Assembly: GCA_020628375.1 (NCBI GenBank)
Contig: JAHDFD010000012.1
Coordinates: 30,352-94,351 of the forward strand
Length of the DNA: 64,000 bases
From: Chitinophagales bacterium
Lineage (GTDB): Bacteria > Bacteroidota > Bacteroidia > Chitinophagales > UBA2359
Direction of reading: 5' to 3'
Of this stretch, positions 36,933 to 46,000 are shown in pieces. A program made the translations under genes and the position numbers. Numbering within the stretch: position 1 is the stretch's first letter; each line of letters starts with the position of its first letter. The notes beneath the pieces were generated by a model, which searched no databases, had not been told where the DNA came from, and was given only the letters and a program-made list of their open reading frames with translations.

Positions 36933-38438
36933 TTAATTAATGACCAATCTACGGGAGTAAATAATACCTGACCTTGTATGTAGTTTAAGCATATAAACAC
37001 CAGAAGGTATATTTGGTATTTTTATTTGTTGTTCATTCCCTTCATTACTGACAAATAATTGCTTTCCATCGATACTGAAAATGGCACTCGATACAATGGC
37101 GTCATTGGGGTTGTTCAGCTGAAAATGAATGATGCTGTTTGCCTGAGTGGGATTAGGAAAGACCTTTACACCTGCTAAATCAGCACTCATATTATAATTA
37201 TTGGTAAAAATCGTATCGATTACATAAGCAACACTATCGCAGTTGGGTAGTTGACAGGTGTTTCCTATACTATCGGTTTTAATGAGCCATCCACGCTGAG
37301 GAAGAGGGAAATATTCAAAACCCGCAATAATATAACCACCATCGGGTGTTTTTCGCAGATCACGTACATATACTTCTTTGGTGGTGTCTGTTGGGATCTT
37401 AGTAACAAAACTCACATTTCCTTCGGGGTCTAAGCCGTACATCCTAATTTGAGAACGCAAGCCCAAGTCGGTGTAAATCTTATATTCATTTAAGCTTACT
37501 AAGCTTCCATCTTCATAAATGATTGGTTTAATACCAGCGTTTTTTATATAGTCACTCATATTGTATGTATGTTCCCAAATTATATTTAAGTCGCTATCAA
37601 TTCGAGAAACATTTACGATTTGTTCTTCATGACTACAAGAAGTGAAATGAAAAAGATCATTTTGATTTTCAATTTCTCTAATATGACAGGTACAACCAAC
37701 ATTCTCATAATAAATTATTTCATCAATTAATTCATGAGTTATTAAAGATACTTTTTTAATATATGAATAAAATTCACCTTGAACTTCTCGCCCTCCACCT
37801 AATATTAGTAAATCATTATATATAACTCCCCCCGAATGGCTTGCCAAAGCATTATAAGGAGCGTCTTCTTCCAACCTTTCCCAAATTAAGCTTCCATCTT
37901 GTTGATTCAATAAAGCGCTATAGCCTTTGATTGTGCTACTATTAATTTGTCTTTCACCGATAATCACAATTTTATCTTCGTTATATAGCATTACTTTTTT
38001 TGCCTTATCCGAAAAGTTATCCCCTAAATTGGTTTCCCATAATACTTCGCCATTAATGTTGAATTTAATAATCCTGATATTCGTGTCGTTTCCATTATTA
38101 GATTGATAAGCCAGAATCCATTCTTCTTCATTTACTTTCACCAGACATTTACCATAATTGATCTGATAAAAGCCGTTATCCCAATTATCCAGGCTAAAGT
38201 CGCCGGTTAGTTCACCTTTGAAGTTATAGGTTTTTAGGGCTAAATAAATTGTCCCATCATCTGTAGCTGATGAACCTACAGCAATATATCCATCTTCATA
38301 AAGATCGCATCCAACAAATACCCCCTCATTAGCATCATCATTTAAAATTTTAAAATAATTGATCGTTGTTGTATCTGTTTGTTGGGCAGTTATGTGTCCG
38401 AAGACACCAGAGATTATAAATAATAGGAAGTATTTCAT
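36933..38438 (-). CDS. Secreted propeller-like protein, tandem copy D (last in the operon)
   Basis: 501 residues. A signal peptide (MKYFLLFIISGVFGHITAQ) is followed by ~400 residues of repeating strands of the type GYIAVGSS...YLALKTYNFKGEL, WILAYQSNN...IRIIKFNINGEVLW and GGYIIAGFEYFP...WLIKTDSIGN, a beta-propeller (PQQ/kelch-like) pattern. A type A T9SS sorting domain closes it (VFPNPTQANSIIHFQL ... IPSGVYMLKLHTRSG). It should therefore be exported and attached to or released from the surface. No catalytic motif is seen, and the ligand is unknown. It lies 27 bases after copy C and is the terminal copy; its 3' end carries the only sequence differences from the others. Confidence 0.88.
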   Translation of the reverse strand: MKYFLLFIISGVFGHITAQQTDTTTINYFKILNDDANEGVFVGCDLYEDGYIAVGSSATDDGTIYLALKTYNFKGELTGDFSLDNWDNGFYQINYGKCLVKVNEEEWILAYQSNNGNDTNIRIIKFNINGEVLWETNLGDNFSDKAKKVMLYNEDKIVIIGERQINSSTIKGYSALLNQQDGSLIWERLEEDAPYNALASHSGGVIYNDLLILGGGREVQGEFYSYIKKVSLITHELIDEIIYYENVGCTCHIREIENQNDLFHFTSCSHEEQIVNVSRIDSDLNIIWEHTYNMSDYIKNAGIKPIIYEDGSLVSLNEYKIYTDLGLRSQIRMYGLDPEGNVSFVTKIPTDTTKEVYVRDLRKTPDGGYIIAGFEYFPLPQRGWLIKTDSIGNTCQLPNCDSVAYVIDTIFTNNYNMSADLAGVKVFPNPTQANSIIHFQLNNPNDAIVSSAIFSIDGKQLFVSNEGNEQQIKIPNIPSGVYMLKLHTRSGIIYSRRLVIN

Positions 38439-38465
38439 AAATAGATATTTATCTGATTATGGGAT

Positions 38466-39971
38466 TTAATTAATGACCAATCTACGGGAATAAATAATAC
38501 CTGACCTTGTATGTAGTTTAAGCATATAAACACCAGAAGGTATATTTGGTATTTTTATTTGTTGTTCATTCCCTTCATTACTGACAAATAATTGCTTTCC
38601 ATCGATACTGAAAATGGCACTCGATACAATGGCGTCATTGGGGTTGTTCAGCTGAAAATGAATGATGCTGTTTGCCTGAGTGGGATTAGGAAAGACCTTT
38701 ACACCTGCTAAATCAGCACTCATATTATAATTATTGGTAAAAATCGTATCGATTACATAAGCAACACTATCGCAGTTGGGTAGTTGACAGGTGTTTCCTA
38801 TACTATCGGTTTTAATGAGCCATCCACGCTGAGGAAGAGGGAAATATTCAAAACCCGCAATAATATAACCACCATCGGGTGTTTTTCGCAGATCACGTAC
38901 ATATACTTCTTTGGTGGTGTCTGTTGGGATCTTAGTAACAAAACTCACATTTCCTTCGGGGTCTAAGCCGTACATCCTAATTTGAGAACGCAAGCCCAAG
39001 TCGGTGTAAATCTTATATTCATTTAAGCTTACTAAGCTTCCATCTTCATAAATGATTGGTTTAATACCAGCGTTTTTTATATAGTCACTCATATTGTATG
39101 TATGTTCCCAAATTATATTTAAGTCGCTATCAATTCGAGAAACATTTACGATTTGTTCTTCATGACTACAAGAAGTGAAATGAAAAAGATCATTTTGATT
39201 TTCAATTTCTCTAATATGACAGGTACAACCAACATTCTCATAATAAATTATTTCATCAATTAATTCATGAGTTATTAAAGATACTTTTTTAATATATGAA
39301 TAAAATTCACCTTGAACTTCTCGCCCTCCACCTAATATTAGTAAATCATTATATATAACTCCCCCCGAATGGCTTGCCAAAGCATTATAAGGAGCGTCTT
39401 CTTCCAACCTTTCCCAAATTAAGCTTCCATCTTGTTGATTCAATAAAGCGCTATAGCCTTTGATTGTGCTACTATTAATTTGTCTTTCACCGATAATCAC
39501 AATTTTATCTTCGTTATATAGCATTACTTTTTTTGCCTTATCCGAAAAGTTATCCCCTAAATTGGTTTCCCATAATACTTCGCCATTAATGTTGAATTTA
39601 ATAATCCTGATATTCGTGTCGTTTCCATTATTAGATTGATAAGCCAGAATCCATTCTTCTTCATTTACTTTCACCAGACATTTACCATAATTGATCTGAT
39701 AAAAGCCGTTATCCCAATTATCCAGGCTAAAGTCGCCGGTTAGTTCACCTTTGAAGTTATAGGTTTTTAGGGCTAAATAAATTGTCCCATCATCTGTAGC
39801 TGATGAACCTACAGCAATATATCCATCTTCATAAAGATCGCATCCAACAAATACCCCCTCATTAGCATCATCATTTAAAATTTTAAAATAATTGATCGTT
39901 GTTGTATCTGTTTGTTGGGCAGTTATGTGTCCGAAGACACCAGAGATTATAAATAATAGGAAGTATTTCAT
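38466..39971 (-). CDS. Secreted propeller-like protein, tandem copy C
   Basis: Protein identical over all 501 residues to copy D, with the same MKYFLLF signal peptide and type A T9SS domain. The flanking 27-base spacer before copy D is also repeated, so the amplification unit is gene plus spacer. Absence of visible differences points to very recent duplication or ongoing homogenisation. Confidence 0.88.
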   Translation of the reverse strand: MKYFLLFIISGVFGHITAQQTDTTTINYFKILNDDANEGVFVGCDLYEDGYIAVGSSATDDGTIYLALKTYNFKGELTGDFSLDNWDNGFYQINYGKCLVKVNEEEWILAYQSNNGNDTNIRIIKFNINGEVLWETNLGDNFSDKAKKVMLYNEDKIVIIGERQINSSTIKGYSALLNQQDGSLIWERLEEDAPYNALASHSGGVIYNDLLILGGGREVQGEFYSYIKKVSLITHELIDEIIYYENVGCTCHIREIENQNDLFHFTSCSHEEQIVNVSRIDSDLNIIWEHTYNMSDYIKNAGIKPIIYEDGSLVSLNEYKIYTDLGLRSQIRMYGLDPEGNVSFVTKIPTDTTKEVYVRDLRKTPDGGYIIAGFEYFPLPQRGWLIKTDSIGNTCQLPNCDSVAYVIDTIFTNNYNMSADLAGVKVFPNPTQANSIIHFQLNNPNDAIVSSAIFSIDGKQLFVSNEGNEQQIKIPNIPSGVYMLKLHTRSGIIYSRRLVIN

Positions 39972-39998
39972 AAATAGATATTTATCTGATTATGGGAT

Positions 39999-41504
39999 TT
40001 AATTAATGACCAATCTACGGGAATAAATAATACCTGACCTTGTATGTAGTTTAAGCATATAAACACCAGAAGGTATATTTGGTATTTTTATTTGTTGTTC
40101 ATTCCCTTCATTACTGACAAATAATTGCTTTCCATCGATACTGAAAATGGCACTCGATACAATGGCGTCATTGGGGTTGTTCAGCTGAAAATGAATGATG
40201 CTGTTTGCCTGAGTGGGATTAGGAAAGACCTTTACACCTGCTAAATCAGCACTCATATTATAATTATTGGTAAAAATCGTATCGATTACATAAGCAACAC
40301 TATCGCAGTTGGGTAGTTGACAGGTGTTTCCTATACTATCGGTTTTAATGAGCCATCCACGCTGAGGAAGAGGGAAATATTCAAAACCCGCAATAATATA
40401 ACCACCATCGGGTGTTTTTCGCAGATCACGTACATATACTTCTTTGGTGGTGTCTGTTGGGATCTTAGTAACAAAACTCACATTTCCTTCGGGGTCTAAG
40501 CCGTACATCCTAATTTGAGAACGCAAGCCCAAGTCGGTGTAAATCTTATATTCATTTAAGCTTACTAAGCTTCCATCTTCATAAATGATTGGTTTAATAC
40601 CAGCGTTTTTTATATAGTCACTCATATTGTATGTATGTTCCCAAATTATATTTAAGTCGCTATCAATTCGAGAAACATTTACGATTTGTTCTTCATGACT
40701 ACAAGAAGTGAAATGAAAAAGATCATTTTGATTTTCAATTTCTCTAATATGACAGGTACAACCAACATTCTCATAATAAATTATTTCATCAATTAATTCA
40801 TGAGTTATTAAAGATACTTTTTTAATATATGAATAAAATTCACCTTGAACTTCTCGCCCTCCACCTAATATTAGTAAATCATTATATATAACTCCCCCCG
40901 AATGGCTTGCCAAAGCATTATAAGGAGCGTCTTCTTCCAACCTTTCCCAAATTAAGCTTCCATCTTGTTGATTCAATAAAGCGCTATAGCCTTTGATTGT
41001 GCTACTATTAATTTGTCTTTCACCGATAATCACAATTTTATCTTCGTTATATAGCATTACTTTTTTTGCCTTATCCGAAAAGTTATCCCCTAAATTGGTT
41101 TCCCATAATACTTCGCCATTAATGTTGAATTTAATAATCCTGATATTCGTGTCGTTTCCATTATTAGATTGATAAGCCAGAATCCATTCTTCTTCATTTA
41201 CTTTCACCAGACATTTACCATAATTGATCTGATAAAAGCCGTTATCCCAATTATCCAGGCTAAAGTCGCCGGTTAGTTCACCTTTGAAGTTATAGGTTTT
41301 TAGGGCTAAATAAATTGTCCCATCATCTGTAGCTGATGAACCTACAGCAATATATCCATCTTCATAAAGATCGCATCCAACAAATACCCCCTCATTAGCA
41401 TCATCATTTAAAATTTTAAAATAATTGATCGTTGTTGTATCTGTTTGTTGGGCAGTTATGTGTCCGAAGACACCAGAGATTATAAATAATAGGAAGTATT
41501 TCAT
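39999..41504 (-). CDS. Secreted propeller-like protein, tandem copy B
   Basis: Protein identical to copies C and D, including the signal peptide and sorting domain. It follows copy A after 27 bases. The upstream side of this gene is where the MKYFLLF-type signal peptide first appears, replacing that of copy A. Confidence 0.88.
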   Translation of the reverse strand: MKYFLLFIISGVFGHITAQQTDTTTINYFKILNDDANEGVFVGCDLYEDGYIAVGSSATDDGTIYLALKTYNFKGELTGDFSLDNWDNGFYQINYGKCLVKVNEEEWILAYQSNNGNDTNIRIIKFNINGEVLWETNLGDNFSDKAKKVMLYNEDKIVIIGERQINSSTIKGYSALLNQQDGSLIWERLEEDAPYNALASHSGGVIYNDLLILGGGREVQGEFYSYIKKVSLITHELIDEIIYYENVGCTCHIREIENQNDLFHFTSCSHEEQIVNVSRIDSDLNIIWEHTYNMSDYIKNAGIKPIIYEDGSLVSLNEYKIYTDLGLRSQIRMYGLDPEGNVSFVTKIPTDTTKEVYVRDLRKTPDGGYIIAGFEYFPLPQRGWLIKTDSIGNTCQLPNCDSVAYVIDTIFTNNYNMSADLAGVKVFPNPTQANSIIHFQLNNPNDAIVSSAIFSIDGKQLFVSNEGNEQQIKIPNIPSGVYMLKLHTRSGIIYSRRLVIN

Positions 41505-41531
41505 AAATAGATATTTATCTGATTATGGGAT

Positions 41532-43058
41532 TTAATTAATGACCAATCTACGGGAATAAATAATACCTGACCTTGTATGTAGTTTAAGCATATAAACACC
41601 AGAAGGTATATTTGGTATTTTTATTTGTTGTTCATTCCCTTCATTACTGACAAATAATTGCTTTCCATCGATACTGAAAATGGCACTCGATACAATGGCG
41701 TCATTGGGGTTGTTCAGCTGAAAATGAATGATGCTGTTTGCCTGAGTGGGATTAGGAAAGACCTTTACACCTGCTAAATCAGCACTCATATTATAATTAT
41801 TGGTAAAAATCGTATCGATTACATAAGCAACACTATCGCAGTTGGGTAGTTGACAGGTGTTTCCTATACTATCGGTTTTAATGAGCCATCCACGCTGAGG
41901 AAGAGGGAAATATTCAAAACCCGCAATAATATAACCACCATCGGGTGTTTTTCGCAGATCACGTACATATACTTCTTTGGTGGTGTCTGTTGGGATCTTA
42001 GTAACAAAACTCACATTTCCTTCGGGGTCTAAGCCGTACATCCTAATTTGAGAACGCAAGCCCAAGTCGGTGTAAATCTTATATTCATTTAAGCTTACTA
42101 AGCTTCCATCTTCATAAATGATTGGTTTAATACCAGCGTTTTTTATATAGTCACTCATATTGTATGTATGTTCCCAAATTATATTTAAGTCGCTATCAAT
42201 TCGAGAAACATTTACGATTTGTTCTTCATGACTACAAGAAGTGAAATGAAAAAGATCATTTTGATTTTCAATTTCTCTAATATGACAGGTACAACCAACA
42301 TTCTCATAATAAATTATTTCATCAATTAATTCATGAGTTATTAAAGATACTTTTTTAATATATGAATAAAATTCACCTTGAACTTCTCGCCCTCCACCTA
42401 ATATTAGTAAATCATTATATATAACTCCCCCCGAATGGCTTGCCAAAGCATTATAAGGAGCGTCTTCTTCCAACCTTTCCCAAATTAAGCTTCCATCTTG
42501 TTGATTCAATAAAGCGCTATAGCCTTTGATTGTGCTACTATTAATTTGTCTTTCACCGATAATCACAATTTTATCTTCGTTATATAGCATTACTTTTTTT
42601 GCCTTATCCGAAAAGTTATCCCCTAAATTGGTTTCCCATAATACTTCGCCATTAATGTTGAATTTAATAATCCTGATATTCGTGTCGTTTCCATTATTAG
42701 ATTGATAAGCCAGAATCCATTCTTCTTCATTTACTTTCACCAGACATTTACCATAATTGATCTGATAAAAGCCGTTATCCCAATTATCCAGGCTAAAGTC
42801 GCCGGTTAGTTCACCTTTGAAGTTATAGGTTTTTAGGGCTAAATAAATTGTCCCATCATCTGTAGCTGATGAACCTACAGCAATATATCCATCTTCATAA
42901 AGATCGCATCCAACAAATACCCCCTCATTAGCATCATCATTTAAAATTTTAAAATAATTGATCGTTGTTGTATCTGTTTGTTGGGCAGTTATGTGTCCGA
43001 AGACACATAACTGCATTAGTAAAAGAAAGACTCCTTTTCTTAAATATTTATTTTTCAT
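41532..43058 (-). CDS. Secreted propeller-like protein, tandem copy A (first in the array, different signal peptide)
   Basis: 508 residues. From VFGHITAQQTDTTT onwards it equals copies B-D, but the front reads MKNKYLRKGVFLLLMQLC instead of MKYFLLFIISG. The change occurs at a GTGTC-TTCG-GACAC hairpin sequence, extended in this copy to a perfect 13-bp stem. The ATG overlaps the stop of the upstream beta-helix gene (ATGA), so translation is coupled to it. This copy keeps the operon context and may be the founder, with B-D arising by tandem duplication (inference). Same propeller and T9SS type A domains as its siblings. Confidence 0.88.
   Translation of the reverse strand: MKNKYLRKGVFLLLMQLCVFGHITAQQTDTTTINYFKILNDDANEGVFVGCDLYEDGYIAVGSSATDDGTIYLALKTYNFKGELTGDFSLDNWDNGFYQINYGKCLVKVNEEEWILAYQSNNGNDTNIRIIKFNINGEVLWETNLGDNFSDKAKKVMLYNEDKIVIIGERQINSSTIKGYSALLNQQDGSLIWERLEEDAPYNALASHSGGVIYNDLLILGGGREVQGEFYSYIKKVSLITHELIDEIIYYENVGCTCHIREIENQNDLFHFTSCSHEEQIVNVSRIDSDLNIIWEHTYNMSDYIKNAGIKPIIYEDGSLVSLNEYKIYTDLGLRSQIRMYGLDPEGNVSFVTKIPTDTTKEVYVRDLRKTPDGGYIIAGFEYFPLPQRGWLIKTDSIGNTCQLPNCDSVAYVIDTIFTNNYNMSADLAGVKVFPNPTQANSIIHFQLNNPNDAIVSSAIFSIDGKQLFVSNEGNEQQIKIPNIPSGVYMLKLHTRSGIIYSRRLVIN
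42985..43014. other. Perfect 13-bp inverted repeat at the array's divergence point
   Basis: GCAGTTATGTGTC (42985-42997), loop CGAA, GACACATAACTGC (43002-43014), inside the signal-peptide codons of copy A. Copies B-D keep only the inner 5-bp stem. On the mRNA strand the loop is UUCG closed by C-G, the extra-stable tetraloop. Confidence 0.9.
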
Positions 43059-46000
43059 CGTATAATACTTAACTTTTCTGAATAGCTTTGCCCATCTGAA
43101 GTCAGAATATTGATAATGTAAATTCCGGTTTGCAATTGCTTAAGGTCGATCCTTTCAGTTTCAACTAAGTGCTTTTGAAGATGAACCTTCCCATTCAGAT
43201 CGCAAATTTCAATAGTTTCTATATCGGTATCAGCTCTATTAGATAGCTGAATGTATAATTCAGAGCCACTATTAGGATTAGGATAGATGAATACGCTATT
43301 ATCTATTGAATTGTTGTATTCGTTTATATTATTTATACTTATATCTATAATCTTATCTTCTGTTGTGCCTTTAAGGTATGCTAAAGATGAAGATGCAAGA
43401 TTTTTCTCAAAAGATAAAGCTTTAGCACTTGCTTTAATTTTGGTTGCTTCCAAAGATTTTTCTGCTTTACCGGCGTCATCTGTTAAATTATTAATGATAT
43501 CCTGATATTGCAACTTCGCTAAAGCATAAACCCCTTCATTAGTTATTAAATCAATATTATCCTGAGCCTTATCTAATTCTCCTTCTTTAATATGTATGGC
43601 TGTTAAGATGGTATTACTAAAATTATCGTTGATACAATTAAGTTCCTCTTTAATACTTTCTTTATCGTTGTTTTTGAGGTTTTTTATGATATTTCCATAA
43701 ACAACACGACAATATATATCAGGTGTCCCATGATTATCATCTGTGTCTTCAGCATTTCCCCAATTGTTCTCACAAGTCAGATTACCTTCACAGAATATGA
43801 ATTTGTCAACCGTAACATTACTATTCAAAATAGGCTCTGAATTTTCATGCCAATTCAGGGCCAGGTTTATAGGCTGCCCAGTTATATTATCAATATGAAA
43901 ACCGCTATCAGCATCGTGCCATTGATTTGAAAAGGGGGGTAATGTTATTATATTGAATTCATCAAAATCACACCCCTGAGGATTTAGATTGAATTCTCCG
44001 TCGCTATTATTGGCTAGTTGCCAGTCAGCCTTGGGTGTTTCATAGCTCGATATCCATCCATAATGATTACAATCTATATCCATAAAACTGTTATTGCCTT
44101 GTAAGAGGGTAGCTGCTTCAAAGGCACCGGAAAAATAATTTTCCTGTAGTTTATTAAAATCGGCAGGGTCGGTGGTGAGAGATTCGGTATCTTTAATGAT
44201 TACACCATAAGTATAACTACTATTCTGTTCGGTTTTAACCTTATTGTTGGCAATATTCAAACCAAAAGCCTGATCTGCATATATACCCCATGCTGCATTA
44301 CTATTGCCAATACCTGCAGGGATATCATTGAAGGTGTTATCTGTAATTTCCAGTGCCATGGTGCCGGTTGCGGTTATTCCCTTTTTAACGTTGTAGAAGT
44401 GGTTTCCATTGATAAAGTGCCCAGAGGCATAAATATCATGGATCTCTATTCCATAGTTCAGATTATGAAAGGTATTTGGCTCGCAACAATTAATTCCTGA
44501 ATCACAAAATACCCCTCCACTGATCGATTGTATTCCTTTAACTGTTTTATTACTAAGACTAGTTGAACTAATGAGATCCTTTACAAAACTACATTGTTCT
44601 ATCGGAATATTATCTGCTCCTTCCAGAAATATTTGTATATAATTTCGTTGAACAGGTATATCATGCCATACATTGCTGTTTTTGAAATCGCAATTCTTGA
44701 TATATGATCTATGTTGTACATTTTTTATGTGTTTACAAATTTCAATCGCTGTTAAATTATCGGTGAATCGTGTATTATTGAGTTGTATTATACCTCCTCC
44801 CATTTTTTTGACGAAATTTCCATCACTATCTAACGTATATTGACTCAATACTTTTACGCCGGTATGCGCATTTAGAATATGTGCATTATCTGAATGTAAA
44901 TAACCATGTAAAGGATGGTTGCCCAGATCAATTTCTGTTTGTGTAGGATGATTGGTATTCGTATTACCTTTTACTGTTATTCCTTCCCATTTTTCATAAC
45001 AGTAGCCATCTAAAACAGTATTTTTTCCAAGATGCAAGGCGCCTCCTTCATGAACGATTATTCCAGAACCTTCGGAAAAAAGTAGTTCTATATCTTCAAT
45101 ATATAGTGTTCCCATGATATGAATAATACCATTTACTCTTACAAAAAAATTATTGAAAGTTAAAGGGTTTATATGAACAGATGTTCCTGAATTTATGACA
45201 AGATAATTATCATTGTTTTCATCACTTATCTCAAAATCGTCTTCTGTATCTAAAGATAAATTACAATTACTAACATGTACAACATTACTCAGGAATTCAC
45301 AACCGTTACCATCATCAATTATAGAATAATAAGAACCTATAGCTAGATCTGTTATCGTTGTCTGATCATTATATTTATCTAATAACTCGAAGTTGGCTAC
45401 TTGTTGTCCATCATCGAAAAAAGCTCCTTCTTCAAAATACCATGTAATTGAATAGTCTTCTGAATCCACATCACTCAAAAAAGAAATATCCAGGTTTTGA
45501 TATTCAATCTGGAAATTGGGATTGCCATTATCTTCTATTACAATATTTTCACATAAGGTAAGTGGACATCTACCGAGAAAGGTGCCTATATCACAACTCT
45601 GGCCATGCGTTATTGTAACACAAACAGTGTATTCTCCTGAAGGTAAGTTGTTGGAAATTATAGAGTTATAGTTTCCAAGTAGTGAGTAATCGTAATTACT
45701 GTTATTATTGATGTCAGTGATTTCCCATTCCATATCAAAAGGAGTATTGGGGCGAATCGCTAAATTGGCTGTGATGCCATTACAATAAGGATCAATATCC
45801 AAAGTAAAAGAATCAGGTGAAGGACCAGATAAGTTATCGGGTATGAAATCTATTTCTGGAGCATATTCTTGTAAGAATTCTTTAAAGACCTCGTATTTAT
45901 CTGTCGTTCCCTGATAAGTAGTATCTTTTAATACTTTCACATTGAAAGTATTAGAGTAAATATATTCGTCTGGATTACTTATAAAACAATTATCAATTGG

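Larger units (their letters stand above)
36915..43006 (-). repeat. Four-copy tandem gene array, 1533-bp period
   Basis: Gene ends at 36933, 38466, 39999 and 41532 are exactly 1533 bases apart. The three downstream copies encode identical 501-residue proteins; the fourth is identical apart from its signal peptide. The only base differences I noticed between repeats lie in the first ~40 bases of the left-most copy (C/T near 36929, G/A at 36956, the latter synonymous). Confidence 0.95.

Noticed and set aside
36847..36936. Short + strand frame (about 29 codons, Leu-rich start) between ispG and the gene array
   Set aside because: Its N-terminus looks like a signal peptide, but it runs into the 3' end of the oppositely oriented copy D and has no homologous remainder. 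Probably chance.
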